From Lentimicrobiaceae bacterium (GTDB lineage Bacteria; Bacteroidota; Bacteroidia; Bacteroidales; Lentimicrobiaceae): 64,000 bases of DNA. Shown piece by piece: positions 17,252 to 26,877 of this stretch (position 1 is the stretch's first letter; the number at the start of each line of letters is the position of its first letter). A program made the translations under genes and the position numbers. The DNA is taken from assembly GCA_020636745.1 (NCBI GenBank), contig JACJXH010000009.1, positions 93,325 through 157,324 of the forward strand, written 5' to 3'. The notes beneath the pieces were generated by a model. It was given only the letters and a program-made list of their open reading frames with translations, did not search any database and was not told where the DNA came from.

Positions 17252-18415
17252 ATGAAAAAGCAGAACAAAACTGAAACATCAGAAACATATTACGCTTCGG
17301 CAGACCATAGCAGCGTTGATGATATACTTGCAACCTATTCTCAACTATCAGAAGAGGTTCAGCTGCGTATGATTTCTGATGCTATGCCCGATATTGCGTT
17401 GATTCTTTCGCCTAACCGTGAAATTGTTTTTTCAAACAAGGCTTTGGTGTCTTTGCTTGGCTTGTCTGAAGAAAAGTCGGTATTGGGCCTGCGGCCGGGC
17501 GAATTGCTGAATTGTATTCATGCATCGGAAACCGGCAATGGTTGTGGAACCTCGGTCTCGTGCAGGTATTGTGGTGCCGTAAATGCCATTCTTGAATGTC
17601 AGAAAACCGGTCAATCTGTAAAAAGTGAATGCAGAATTACTTCATTGGTAAACGGGCAAAATCAGTCATATGACTTGCAGGTGAATGCAAGTCCGTACAT
17701 GTTCAATGCAAAAAAATACATTATTTTTACGATTAAGGATATCAGCGATAGCAAAAGAAGACGTGCGTTGGAGCGAATGTTTTTTCATGATGTACTCAAT
17801 ACAGCTACGGGCCTCAATGGATTAATCGGTGCATTAAAAGAATCGCAAGATCCTGATGAAATGAGAGAAGTGCTTGAATTTGCTGAAAAAGCCAGTCATG
17901 ACCTGATTGAGGATTTGATTTCGCAAAGAGCATTAAGTGCGGCCGAAAACGGAGATTTGGAATTAAAGATCAGCAGGTTTTCTTCTCTGCAAATTTTGCA
18001 CGATGTGGCAGCTTACCTGTCCCATCATGAAACTGCCACTGGTAAAAGGATTTACGTTGAACCTTTATCACATGGCATTCAAATGGAGAGTGATTCTCAG
18101 TTGCTGAAGCGGGTGTTAATCAATCTGGTTAAAAATGCTTTGGAAGCCAGTCCGGTTGGGGCCATGGTTAGTTTAAGTTCTCGGGTAACCGACAGAACCA
18201 TCAGTTTTTGTGTGAAGAATTCCACTTTTATGCCCGTGCATATACAAACTCAGATATTTCAGCGTTCGTTTTCCACTAAAGGAGCGGATAGGGGCATAGG
18301 AACCTATTCGGTTAAACTATTAACCAACAGGTATTTGAAAGGCAATGTAACTTTTGAAACAAATGAGGTTGATGGTACAACTTTTAAAATTGAGCTCCCT
18401 CTTGGGATTAAATAA
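17252..18415 (+). CDS. Cytoplasmic PAS sensor histidine kinase with Cys-rich PAS domain
   Basis: A 387-aa soluble kinase with no membrane segments. Residues about 40-165 form a PAS domain carrying a Cys cluster: Cys88, Cys98, Cys104 and Cys107 (CxxC as SCRYCGA). The dimerisation helix contains MFFHDVLNTATG with His179 as the likely phospho-acceptor. The ATPase domain has an N box (LINLVKNALEAS), but the usual DxGxG G1 motif is replaced by VKNSTFMP; the G2 part is RSFSTKGADRGIGTYS. I recall this kinase type from several bacterial phyla. The Cys cluster could bind metal or respond to redox, which is inference. It is convergent with a lone receiver protein, its likely partner. Confidence 0.85.
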   Translation: MKKQNKTETSETYYASADHSSVDDILATYSQLSEEVQLRMISDAMPDIALILSPNREIVFSNKALVSLLGLSEEKSVLGLRPGELLNCIHASETGNGCGTSVSCRYCGAVNAILECQKTGQSVKSECRITSLVNGQNQSYDLQVNASPYMFNAKKYIIFTIKDISDSKRRRALERMFFHDVLNTATGLNGLIGALKESQDPDEMREVLEFAEKASHDLIEDLISQRALSAAENGDLELKISRFSSLQILHDVAAYLSHHETATGKRIYVEPLSHGIQMESDSQLLKRVLINLVKNALEASPVGAMVSLSSRVTDRTISFCVKNSTFMPVHIQTQIFQRSFSTKGADRGIGTYSVKLLTNRYLKGNVTFETNEVDGTTFKIELPLGIK

Positions 18416-18460
18416 ATTGTAGTGGATTTTGATTATTTCAGCATGCAGAAACGGGGGTAA

Positions 18461-18877
18461 TTAATTGATGTATTTCATGATCAACTCGATTAATTCTGCT
18501 GCTTTGATCGGTTTGGGAATGTAATCGTCGCATCCGGCCTTCAGAAATACTTCCCTGTCGCCAGGTATAGCAAAGGCTGTAGTTGCAATAATGGGAATGG
18601 AAGGCTTTAACTTTTTGATTTCACGTGTGGCTTCTACACCATTCATCACCGGCATTTTTATATCCATCAGAATTAGATTGATGTTGGCGTCTAATTCAAT
18701 ATATTCAACGGCTTCAAGCCCGTTGTTGGCTCTTAGTAGCTCAAATCCTGCTTTTTTTAGAAGTTTTTCGACATAGCGGAAGTTAGATTCTTCATCTTCT
18801 GCAACAAGTATTTTTAACCCGGCAGGTGCCTGATGGCTGCTTTTGATTGAATGTTCAGATGAATGCTGTTCGCTCAT
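18461..18877 (-). CDS. Single-domain response regulator (receiver)
   Basis: A 138-aa protein: about 20 flexible N-terminal residues, then one CheY-like receiver domain with LKILVAEDEESN, LILMDIKMPVMNG (phospho-Asp in LMD), ATTAFA and the C-terminal Lys in IPKPIK. There is no output domain, so it acts by protein contact or as a phosphate relay. Convergent with the PAS kinase at 17252-18415, a natural partner. The HPt protein near 1.4 kb could also exchange phosphate with it; unproven. Confidence 0.88.
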   Translation of the reverse strand: MSEQHSSEHSIKSSHQAPAGLKILVAEDEESNFRYVEKLLKKAGFELLRANNGLEAVEYIELDANINLILMDIKMPVMNGVEATREIKKLKPSIPIIATTAFAIPGDREVFLKAGCDDYIPKPIKAAELIELIMKYIN

Positions 18878-19251
18878 GTTATATAAAATCTAAGGTTATC
18901 ATATTAGTTTTAACTTCACACCAGGCAGAGAACCCACAAATAAAAGGGTTGAAATTTTATCGTATTATTCTATAAACGAAAATACAAAAAAAAGGTAGAT
19001 TCTGTGCATAGAAAAAGCGTACTGAAACGAAAAAACGCTGTAAGTACTAATTGGTATTGATTTCGTTTTACTAAAGAACAAATTGCAACTGAATTTGTTT
19101 GCACGAAAGTTTATCCAGGATTTTCCGGATTGCTTAATTGAAAAGGCTTTTCATACATTTTGAAGCACAGGGTAATAGATTATAATGGGATGAGTAAAAA
19201 TAAAAAAGCCATTCTCTTGAGAATGGCTTTTTCAGGTTTTATCAATCAGGA
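18878..19251. other. Gene-free stretch with terminator
   Basis: 374 nt between two minus-strand genes. It contains the terminator of the T9SS gene (19202-19234) and, at 19025-19032 and 19061-19068, an 8-nt inverted match (AAACGAAA/TTTCGTTT) that may be chance. No promoter match for the receiver gene stood out. Confidence 0.5.
19202..19234 (-). terminator. Terminator after the T9SS propeller gene
   Basis: AAAAAGCCATTCTC pairs with GAGAATGGCTTTTT around a very short loop, with A/T runs on both sides, 18 nt beyond the stop. Bidirectional in form. Confidence 0.88.
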
Positions 19252-20826
19252 TTATCTGATGCTGATTTTGCGGGTAATAACCCCTTGTTTTGTGCTAATG
19301 CTCAACAGGTAAAGTCCTGAAGGCATTTCTGAAGTGTTAATGCTCAGATTATTGGAGGCTGCATTGGTTTCAAAAACAAGGCGGCCAGCGATGTTGTAGA
19401 TTTTTGCATTGCTGATTTCTACGCCGGCATTGATATTGAGGACGTTAACTGAAGGATTAGGGAAGATGTTTAACTGTACAAGTTCGTTGTTTTCAACACC
19501 TACACCAGTAATTTCAACAGCTACAGGGCCTGCTGGAGTTGATTCTCCGGCATCGTAAACAGCTGTAACCTGATAGCTATATGAGCCATTTCCCAGGTCG
19601 AGATCGCTGTAGAAGTTGTCGGTAATCTGGTTGGCAATTTTTGTTCCATTGCGCCAAACATTGTATCCGATTAAAGCACGGGTTCCTGAAGGAGCATCCC
19701 ATGTAAGGTCAACATTATTGCCATCAACAACAGTAGCCTGCAGGTTGGTTGGAGGTAAAGGCTGTTCAAGAATGCCATTGAATTTATACATTCCGCCAAC
19801 AGTGTTGCTTTCATTGAAAGCTCCGCACCATCCTGTCATATTGTCAATCCAGTCAGTAGCAAGAAACTGGGTTCCTTCTGTATCAGGGAAGAATGACCAT
19901 GTATGAGCGCCATCAAAACTATAGGCGATACCTGTTAAACCAGTTGCAGCACCTGTACAAACCCATGTGTTAGGTGTGCCAGGAACATAAGCAAAATCAT
20001 TGGTCAGGACAGTGCCTGTTGTTGTAACAGCAGCCCAGGTTACACCACCGTCAAAAGTTTCTGACATGGCTCCAGTTGTACCACTGCTTTTATCCATGGC
20101 TATTCCGTGCATTTCGTTGCGGAATTCAACGTCAACAAATTTGTTGGTAAGGGTGGTTGCTGAAACTTCCCATGTAAGACCTTTGTCGGCTGAACGGTAC
20201 ACACGGCCTTTGTTAGTTCCAAACCAGATATGATCACCAACTGCTGAGTAATAACCAACTACACCCCATTCTCCTGAAACAGGAGCAGGAATATTGGCGC
20301 CATCAACTGCAGTCCAGGTTGTTCCGCCGTCGGTGGTTGTGTATAATTCAAAGTCACCATTAATGGGGTCACCCTGGCAAAAGCCATTGTTTGCATCAAA
20401 GAAATGAACAACGTTGGGGAATGAAGCTGCATTGGTAAACAGTGCAGTTTCCTGTTTATTCCATGTAGCACCACCATCAGTTGTTACATAAATGCCCTGA
20501 GGCAAAGAACCTGACGACCTGTACAAAGGCATATAAGCAGTATTTGCATCAATGGCGCAAATCATAGCAGGCTCAAGGCCAGTAGCATTGTTTACAACAC
20601 CGGCTGTCCATAAATCACCACCATTGGTTGTTTTGGTAAATTCTGCGATTTCAGCAGCTGTTCCGCTTCCATCGTAAGCAGTAGCCCATACAATCTGATC
20701 ACTTACAGCGTGCATAAATTTGATACCGCGTGATGCTTCAGTAAATCCAGATGCCTGTGGAAGCCACTGGGCCATACTGCTGAAAGAAATTGCCACAAGG
20801 GCGATAAGTGTAAAAATCCGTTTCAT
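19252..20826 (-). CDS. Secreted beta-propeller protein with Fn3 and T9SS type A sorting domain
   Basis: About 524 aa. A signal peptide ends near SSMAQ. Repeats like TTDGGATWNKQ, TTDGGTTWTAV and SADKGLTWEVS mark a BNR/YCF48-like beta-propeller over most of the protein. A fibronectin III domain follows (LPPTNLQATVVDGNNVDLTWDAP). The last about 80 residues form a T9SS type A C-terminal domain (LNIFPNPS, then GLYLLSI...ISIR). It should be secreted across the outer membrane by T9SS and attached or released. Ligand or substrate unknown. Three in-frame ATGs lie at 20835, 20829 and 20826; the last is used because the signal peptide begins MKRIF. Confidence 0.88.
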   Translation of the reverse strand: MKRIFTLIALVAISFSSMAQWLPQASGFTEASRGIKFMHAVSDQIVWATAYDGSGTAAEIAEFTKTTNGGDLWTAGVVNNATGLEPAMICAIDANTAYMPLYRSSGSLPQGIYVTTDGGATWNKQETALFTNAASFPNVVHFFDANNGFCQGDPINGDFELYTTTDGGTTWTAVDGANIPAPVSGEWGVVGYYSAVGDHIWFGTNKGRVYRSADKGLTWEVSATTLTNKFVDVEFRNEMHGIAMDKSSGTTGAMSETFDGGVTWAAVTTTGTVLTNDFAYVPGTPNTWVCTGAATGLTGIAYSFDGAHTWSFFPDTEGTQFLATDWIDNMTGWCGAFNESNTVGGMYKFNGILEQPLPPTNLQATVVDGNNVDLTWDAPSGTRALIGYNVWRNGTKIANQITDNFYSDLDLGNGSYSYQVTAVYDAGESTPAGPVAVEITGVGVENNELVQLNIFPNPSVNVLNINAGVEISNAKIYNIAGRLVFETNAASNNLSINTSEMPSGLYLLSISTKQGVITRKISIR

Positions 20827-20867
20827 CATAATCATTTTTTTGGTTTAACAATAAGTTCAGATGTGTG

Positions 20868-20896
20868 CAAATATAACTATTACTCGGATATTGCAA
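20868..20896 (-). promoter_or_regulatory. Promoter for the T9SS propeller gene
   Basis: On the minus strand TTG is at 20896-20894 and TATATTTG at 20875-20868, spacer 18 nt, about 40 nt before the start codon. Confidence 0.6.
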
Positions 20897-21056
20897 GGGT
20901 TTTTTAAACTAAATGAGGATTCCGGTCGATAATTTTAGATGAATCAAAGTTAAGCAATTTATATCATTAAATAGGTCAGTAAAACCAATTTGATAGTTGA
21001 AAATTGTTAATTTTTGATTTCTGTGCTTCCGGAATTTAACTCTTCGTGAGTGATTG

Positions 21057-21087
21057 TTTGGAGCAGTTCTTTAAATTCTTACTTTTG
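21057..21087 (+). promoter_or_regulatory. Promoter for ffh
   Basis: TTTG at 21057-21060 and TACTTTTG at 21080-21087, spacer 19 nt. A purine-rich AGGAG at 21106-21110 precedes the ATG by 10 nt, a clear Shine-Dalgarno site, which is not the rule in this phylum. Confidence 0.65.
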
Positions 21088-21120
21088 CATCGCTGATAAC
21101 TATTCAGGAGATCTCATATT

Positions 21121-22476
21121 ATGTTTGAAAATTTAAGCGAAAAACTCGAAAGAGCCTTTAAAACCCTGAAGGGGCAAGGTCATATTACTGAAATCAATGT
21201 GGCTGAAACATTGAAAGATGTTAGAAAAGCATTACTCGATGCCGACGTAAGTTACAAAGTAGCCAAACAATTTACCGACCTTGTTAAAGAGAAAGCCCTG
21301 GGGCAACAGGTGTTGACCTCTGTTTCGCCGGGCCAGTTAATGGTTAAAATTGTGCATGACGAACTGGCCAACCTTATGGGAGGCACTCAGGTTGAGATTA
21401 ACCTTAAAGGGGCGCCTGCTGTTATACTTATTGCTGGTCTTCAGGGGTCAGGTAAAACTACATTTTCGGCTAAACTGGCCAATTATCTGCATACCAAAAA
21501 GGGGAGTAAGCCCCTTTTGGTCGCCGGTGACGTTTATCGTCCGGCAGCTATCGAGCAATTGAAAGTACTTGGAACCCAGATTGGAGTGCAGGTATTTACC
21601 ATTGAGGATAATAAAAATCCGGTTGAAATTGCCAAGAAAGCTATAGCACATGCCAAGGAATATGCTTATAGCCCGGTTATTATTGATACTGCAGGCCGAC
21701 TGGCAGTTGATGAACAGATGATGAACGAGATTGCAGCAGTAAAACAAGCTGTGAACCCTCAGGAAATCCTGTTTGTTGTTGATTCCATGACTGGACAGGA
21801 TGCGGTTAATACTGCCAAAGCATTTAACGACAGGCTTGACTATAATGGTGTTGTACTGACAAAGCTTGACGGAGATACAAGGGGCGGAGCTGCGCTTACT
21901 ATCCGTTCGGTGGTTGATAAGCCTGTGAAATTTGTCGGACTCGGCGAAAAGATGGATGCCATTGATGTATTCTACCCTTCGCGAATGGCTGACCGTATCC
22001 TTGGCATGGGCGATATTGTTTCGCTTGTTGAACGTGCTCAGGAACAGTTTGATGAAGAAGAAGCTAAAAAACTTCAGATAAAACTTGCAAAGGATACCTT
22101 TAACTTCAATGACTTTATCAGCCAGGTAAAGCAGATTAAGAAGATGGGTAATGTTAAGGATTTGCTTGGCATGATTCCCGGTATGGGCAAAGCCCTGAAG
22201 GATGTTGAGATAGATGAAAATGCATTTAAGGGGATTGAAGCCATGATTTCATCCATGACTCCGGCTGAACGCGAAAACCCCGCTCTGCTCAACGGTAGCC
22301 GCCGCAAACGTATCGCTATGGGAAGCGGTACTGATATAGCTGAAGTTAACCGGCTGATTAAACAGTTTGAAGATACCCGCAAAATGATGAAACTGGTTTC
22401 AGGTGGCGGCGGCAAAAATGCTATGCATGCCATGCGGAATATGTCGAAAATGTCATCAGGTCGTAAGCGTAAATAA
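21121..22476 (+). CDS. ffh: Signal recognition particle protein Ffh (SRP54)
   Basis: A 451-aa SRP GTPase that binds the signal peptides of nascent membrane proteins and docks with FtsY. It has an N-domain helical bundle, then a G domain with P-loop GLQGSGKTT, DTAGRLAVDEQMM, TKLDGDTRGGAAL and GLGEKMDAIDVFYPSRMADRILGMGDI, and the Met-rich M domain at the C-terminus ending MHAMRNMSKMSSGRKRK. Length and order are standard. Likely co-transcribed with folD, 19 nt away. Confidence 0.98.
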   Translation: MFENLSEKLERAFKTLKGQGHITEINVAETLKDVRKALLDADVSYKVAKQFTDLVKEKALGQQVLTSVSPGQLMVKIVHDELANLMGGTQVEINLKGAPAVILIAGLQGSGKTTFSAKLANYLHTKKGSKPLLVAGDVYRPAAIEQLKVLGTQIGVQVFTIEDNKNPVEIAKKAIAHAKEYAYSPVIIDTAGRLAVDEQMMNEIAAVKQAVNPQEILFVVDSMTGQDAVNTAKAFNDRLDYNGVVLTKLDGDTRGGAALTIRSVVDKPVKFVGLGEKMDAIDVFYPSRMADRILGMGDIVSLVERAQEQFDEEEAKKLQIKLAKDTFNFNDFISQVKQIKKMGNVKDLLGMIPGMGKALKDVEIDENAFKGIEAMISSMTPAERENPALLNGSRRKRIAMGSGTDIAEVNRLIKQFEDTRKMMKLVSGGGGKNAMHAMRNMSKMSSGRKRK

Positions 22477-22495
22477 TTACTGAATTTTTTTAGAG

Positions 22496-23374
22496 ATGAA
22501 ATTGATTGACGGGAAAAAAATTGCGGAAGAAGTTAAAAAGGACATCGCTGCTAAGGTAGCTGCTATCATTGATTCGGGAGGAAATGCACCTCATTTAGCT
22601 GCCGTGTTGGTAGGAGAGGATGCTGCCAGCCAAACATATGTAGCCAGTAAGGAACGGGCTTGTAAAGCAATTGGTTTTACTTCCAGTATTTATCGGTATC
22701 CTGCCAGTATTACTGAACAGGAGTTGCTCGATGTGGTTGATTTTTTAAACAATGACGAAGAAATCAACGGGTTTATTGTACAACTTCCACTGCCCGCTCA
22801 TATTGATGCAGATAAAGTTCTTCAACGCATTGATCCTGCCAAGGATGTTGATGGTTTTCATCCGGTGAATGTTGGGCGCATGGCGCTGGGACTCCCTTCA
22901 TATTTACCCGCAACTCCGGCCGGTATTATGCTATTGCTTGAAAAATATGGAATTGAAACCAGTGGAAAGCATTGTGTGGTGCTGGGCCGAAGCAATATTG
23001 TAGGCACGCCTGTTGCATTGCTTATGTCTCGTAAGGCTTCGCCCGGAAACAGTACTGTTACAATCTGTCACAGCCGTACTGAAAATCTGGCTGACATCAC
23101 ACGTCAGGCTGATATTTTGATCGCTGCCATCGGGCAACCTGAATTTGTTAAGGCCGATATGGTAAAACCTGGCGCTGTTGTGATTGATGTGGGTATTCAC
23201 AGAGTGGATGACAGCAGTGAAAAGGGATATCATATCACCGGGGATGTTGATTATGATTTGGTGGCTCCTAAATGCAGTTATATCACCCCTGTACCCGGAG
23301 GTGTTGGCCCAATGACAATTGTCAGCCTGCTCTTGAATACTTTTAAATCCTATAACAAGGAAATTTATTTCTGA
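22496..23374 (+). CDS. folD: Methylenetetrahydrofolate dehydrogenase/cyclohydrolase FolD
   Basis: A 292-aa bifunctional enzyme that interconverts 5,10-methylene-THF, methenyl-THF and 10-formyl-THF with NADP. Signatures: QTYVASKERACKAIGF (catalytic Lys-containing YVxxK), GFIVQLPLPAHID, DPAKDVDGFHPVNVGRM, CVVLGRSNIVGTPVA, and TPVPGGVGPMTI. Length is typical. 19 nt downstream of ffh, a common arrangement in Bacteroidota as far as I recall. Confidence 0.98.
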   Translation: MKLIDGKKIAEEVKKDIAAKVAAIIDSGGNAPHLAAVLVGEDAASQTYVASKERACKAIGFTSSIYRYPASITEQELLDVVDFLNNDEEINGFIVQLPLPAHIDADKVLQRIDPAKDVDGFHPVNVGRMALGLPSYLPATPAGIMLLLEKYGIETSGKHCVVLGRSNIVGTPVALLMSRKASPGNSTVTICHSRTENLADITRQADILIAAIGQPEFVKADMVKPGAVVIDVGIHRVDDSSEKGYHITGDVDYDLVAPKCSYITPVPGGVGPMTIVSLLLNTFKSYNKEIYF

Positions 23375-23444
23375 TTTGTCTAACATCCCGGAGTTGGAGC
23401 TGTTTATACTGATTCACAGATACACGTATCTTTAATCAATTGGT

Positions 23445-24707
23445 ATGATGAACCATAAGTTTCTTCTTTCTTTGGTTGCGATGCTCTTTTTGTCCCTGCA
23501 TGGTTTTAGCCAGGTAAATGGATGTACCGACCCTCAGGCTATTAATTACAATCCCGACGCCACTGTTAATGATGGCAGTTGTCTTTACCCTTCCACAGCC
23601 GTAACACCCGCCACTGTCGTGAATGCTTTGCCGGAAACCATTATGGAAACCTCCGCATTGATATATTGGAGTGGCGGCTTGTGGACACTCAACGATAGTG
23701 GAAATGAGCCTGAATTGTATAAATTTGACACCCTCACCGGTCAGATTTCCCAAACTATTGCTATCTCGGGAGCCCAAAATGTTGACTGGGAAGATTTGGC
23801 TCAGGATGAAACACGTATTTTTATTGGTGATTTCGGAAACAATCTGGGTAATCGTACCGATTTGAAAATTTATGTGGTCGAAAAATCATCCATTCCTGCA
23901 TCGGGAAATGCAGAGGTTTTAGCTACTGAAATAGAGTTTAGTTATGGCGACCAACAATCATTTAAAAAAGCCAACCGCAACAATGATTATGATTGCGAAT
24001 CGATGCTTTCGGCCGGAGATAGTTTGTTTTTGTTTACCAAAAACTGGGTAAATGAACAGTCGCGTATTTATGTTCTGCCCAAAGAACCCGGAACTTACAC
24101 TGTTTTTCCTTCAGCCCAATTTGATACCGATGGACTAATTACAGGCGCTGATATGATTGAAGGCAGTGGCGAAGTGGTTTTATGTGGTTATAAGAATTAC
24201 AGTCCGTTTATCTGGTTATTGTTTGATTTCAATCATACTGATTTTTTTGGCGGTAATAAACGGCGCATTAACTTTTCAGGAATGCTGGGCACGCAAACCG
24301 AAGGAGTTGCTTATACCTTTGGCCGTAATGTTTATATATCTTCTGAAAAAACAAGCCTTTCGCCACCCAGGTTATTCAGGATAAATACAACTCCATGGGT
24401 TCAACCTTCTTCCGTTGGAATTGAAAATCAACATCAGGGGAAGAAACACGATGAGCAAGGGCTATTGGTGTATCCCAATCCCAGCAATGGTAGCTTTTGG
24501 CTGAATGCAGGCAGCTTTTGTGATAACGGGAACTACAGTGCCGATGTGTTTAATTGTCAGGGAAAGAAAATAGTTGACCAATTTCCTTTAACTTTTTCCG
24601 ATTGTACTGCTGAAGTGAATCTGCAGTTGTTGAGCAACGGACTTTATTTCCTCAGATGCTTTTCGCACGATGCATCTGCCTCGGGCTGGTTTCTGATTGC
24701 TGAATAA
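23445..24707 (+). CDS. T9SS cargo protein with Cys-Asp repeat and beta-propeller-like core
   Basis: A 420-aa secreted protein. A signal peptide (ending GFSQ) is followed by one TSP3-like short motif, GCTDPQAINYNPDATVNDGSC, with Asp/Asn residues typical of calcium-binding repeats in Bacteroidota surface proteins. The core (WTLNDSGNEPELYKFDT, VDWEDLAQDETRIFIGDFGNN) looks like a beta-propeller with no catalytic motif that I can name. The C-terminal about 75 residues are a T9SS type A sorting domain (LLVYPNPSNGSFWLN ... LLSNGLYFLRC). The exported function is unknown. ATGs at 23445 and 23448 are equivalent. It follows folD by 70 nt but may have its own promoter; none was identified. Confidence 0.8.
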   Translation: MMNHKFLLSLVAMLFLSLHGFSQVNGCTDPQAINYNPDATVNDGSCLYPSTAVTPATVVNALPETIMETSALIYWSGGLWTLNDSGNEPELYKFDTLTGQISQTIAISGAQNVDWEDLAQDETRIFIGDFGNNLGNRTDLKIYVVEKSSIPASGNAEVLATEIEFSYGDQQSFKKANRNNDYDCESMLSAGDSLFLFTKNWVNEQSRIYVLPKEPGTYTVFPSAQFDTDGLITGADMIEGSGEVVLCGYKNYSPFIWLLFDFNHTDFFGGNKRRINFSGMLGTQTEGVAYTFGRNVYISSEKTSLSPPRLFRINTTPWVQPSSVGIENQHQGKKHDEQGLLVYPNPSNGSFWLNAGSFCDNGNYSADVFNCQGKKIVDQFPLTFSDCTAEVNLQLLSNGLYFLRCFSHDASASGWFLIAE

Positions 24708-24752
24708 AGTCAGCTGTTAGCTGAACAAAATATGATACAATAAGTGGCGTTA

Positions 24753-24760
24753 TATTTTTG
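24753..24760 (+). promoter_or_regulatory. -7-like element before the PorE-like gene
   Basis: TATTTTTG; it contains the TTG that would start the longest frame, which supports the downstream ATG pair at 24785/24788. Confidence 0.35.
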
Positions 24761-24784
24761 AATAACAGCTGCGTAAACTTACTG

Positions 24785-26701
24785 ATGATGTATCAACGAT
24801 TTTTACTGTTTCTTGCCATCCTGGCTTTTACTTTTCAACTTTCTGCTCAAAATAAACCGGAAGGAAAAGAGGCCCGGTTTCATCAGAAAGCGCTGGATTA
24901 TTACAATGCTTCTGCTTATGATAAAGCACTTGACGAAATTGGTAAAGTGTTTAAAATCAATGATAAATATATCGAATCATGGCTTTTGGCCGGAGATATT
25001 TATGCCATTAAAGGAAATGCCCGAGAAGCCATCAGATGTTATCAAACAGCAGTTGAAATAGATCATCAATTTTTTCCTCCTGCCGTTTACATTCTGGCCA
25101 ATCTTCAGTTTCAGGAAAAGTTATATGCTGACTGTATCAGTAACTATGAGTGGTATCTTCAGTATCCCAAAGCCAGACAAACGGAGAAGAACAAAAGTAT
25201 TAAGAACCTGGCACTGGCACGTTTCCGGCTGGATGCCATGCAGCACCCTGAAGATCTGCATCCTGTAAATCTTGGCGAAAATGTGAACACTTCAGGATAC
25301 GAATTCGTAAATTATATCAGCCCTGATGCCGTATTTCTTTATTTTACCAGACGGATGACCACTGGTGAAAAACGAGATGAGGATTTTTATTTTGCCGAAA
25401 AACTTACCGATTCAACCTGGCAAGCGGCGGTTTCATTGGGCGATCCTGTAAATACGCCCGGCGATGAAGGTGCAATGTGCATTTCACCTGACGGACAATG
25501 GTTGTTTTTTTCGGCTTGTAACCGGCCTGATGGTTACGGAAGCTGCGATATTTATGCTTCCAAACGCGAAGGCAAGCATTGGGGACAACCGCAGAATCTT
25601 GGGAAAAATGTGAATACTTCGTATTGGGAAACTCAACCCAGCTTTTCTTCTGATGGTAAAAGCCTTTATTTTGTAAGCAATCGTCCGGGTGGTTTTGGCA
25701 GCAGCGATATATGGGTGAGCAGGCTTGATTCAGCAGGCAGTTGGTCGCTTCCTGAAAACCTGGGCAACGTGGTGAATACAGCTGAATCAGAAAGGGGGCC
25801 TTTTATTCATCCTGATGGACAATCCCTTTATTTTTCTTCAAAAGGTCATCCGGGAATGGGCGAAGGCGATATATTTATGACAACTCCTGATAACACAGGA
25901 CACTGGACTGAACCTGTAAATGTTGGATTTCCACTCAATACCGAAGCTGACGAAGTTACCTTTATTGTGGATAACCAGGGGAAATATGCGTATGTATCTT
26001 CTGAAACAGAAAATGGATTTGGCTTACAGGATATTTACCGGGTACTTGTTCCTGAAAAGGTAAAACCATGGCCTGTAACCTATATGAAAGGTGTGGTTTC
26101 TGATAGCCTGAGTGGCCGTTTATTATCAGCTTCTTTTGTGTTATCTGATATCGCAACCGGCCGTGTAATGGTTCAATCTCAATCCGATCCGGTCAACGGC
26201 TCATTTTTGTTATGTATTCCGGCTGGCAAGAAGTATGCACTTTCAGTCGAAAAATCTGGCTATTTGTTTTATTCAGCTCATTTTGAACCTGATAGTGATG
26301 GAAGCCTTTATGATCCTATTGTTAAAAATGTTTTACTGAAACCTGTGAGGGAAGGCGAATCTATTGTTTTAAGAAATATCTTTTTCGAAACCGATTCATC
26401 AAGACTTCTGCCTGTATCAGAAACAGAGCTTAACCGTCTTTATCAGTTACTTGTGCACAATTCAGGCCTGCGCATCGAAATAAGTGGCCATACTGACAAT
26501 ACCGGCAGTGAGACATACAATCGTAATTTATCAGAAAAGAGGGCATTTGAGGTGTATAATTATTTGATAAAGAAAGGGATAGATGTTTCAAGGCTTAGTT
26601 ATAAGGGGTGTGGCGCAATGCAACCTGTAGCTGATAACTCAACTCCTGAAGGTAAGGCCCTCAATCGCCGCACTGAGTTTAAAGTGCTTGGTATTCAATA
26701 A
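24785..26701 (+). CDS. PorE-like TPR/PD40/CRD/OmpA envelope protein
   Basis: About 638 aa. After a signal peptide (ending LSAQ) come TPR-like helices (ALDYYNASAYDKALDEIGKVF, GNAREAIRCYQTAVEI), then PD40-type beta-propeller repeats (SPDGQWLFFSACNRPDGYGSCDIY, SSDGKSLYFVSNRPGGFGSSDIW, HPDGQSLYFSSKGHPGMGEGDIF), then a carboxypeptidase-regulatory-like domain (MKGVVSDSLSGRLLSASFVL), and finally an OmpA peptidoglycan-binding domain (ISGHTDNTGSETYN...LNRRTEF). This order matches the T9SS component PorE as described for Porphyromonas gingivalis. Many paralogues share the architecture, so a T9SS role is likely but not certain. ATGs at 24785 and 24788 both fit; the signal peptide begins after them. Confidence 0.85.
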   Translation: MMYQRFLLFLAILAFTFQLSAQNKPEGKEARFHQKALDYYNASAYDKALDEIGKVFKINDKYIESWLLAGDIYAIKGNAREAIRCYQTAVEIDHQFFPPAVYILANLQFQEKLYADCISNYEWYLQYPKARQTEKNKSIKNLALARFRLDAMQHPEDLHPVNLGENVNTSGYEFVNYISPDAVFLYFTRRMTTGEKRDEDFYFAEKLTDSTWQAAVSLGDPVNTPGDEGAMCISPDGQWLFFSACNRPDGYGSCDIYASKREGKHWGQPQNLGKNVNTSYWETQPSFSSDGKSLYFVSNRPGGFGSSDIWVSRLDSAGSWSLPENLGNVVNTAESERGPFIHPDGQSLYFSSKGHPGMGEGDIFMTTPDNTGHWTEPVNVGFPLNTEADEVTFIVDNQGKYAYVSSETENGFGLQDIYRVLVPEKVKPWPVTYMKGVVSDSLSGRLLSASFVLSDIATGRVMVQSQSDPVNGSFLLCIPAGKKYALSVEKSGYLFYSAHFEPDSDGSLYDPIVKNVLLKPVREGESIVLRNIFFETDSSRLLPVSETELNRLYQLLVHNSGLRIEISGHTDNTGSETYNRNLSEKRAFEVYNYLIKKGIDVSRLSYKGCGAMQPVADNSTPEGKALNRRTEFKVLGIQ

Positions 26702-26842
26702 GTCTGACTTTTTCTGATTCCTTAGCTTTTGATTCATTGGAGATGTTGATGTTGCATGAGGTAACATAATCAAAGCGTTATTGGTTATCAATAACATTCC
26801 ATATTGAACAGTCCCTGAACTTTATCTTATCATACTTAATGC

Positions 26843-26850
26843 TAACTTTG
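26843..26850 (+). promoter_or_regulatory. -7 promoter element before the 883-aa gene
   Basis: TAACTTTG followed by CAAA, 27 nt before the ATG at 26878. No convincing -33 TTG. Confidence 0.4.
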
Positions 26851-26877
26851 CAAATGTAATTCTGCTCAGATTCTCCT

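Noticed and set aside
24710..24726. Small hairpin CAGCT/AGCTG just after the T9SS cargo gene
   Set aside because: Very short stem with no T-run; not a convincing terminator.
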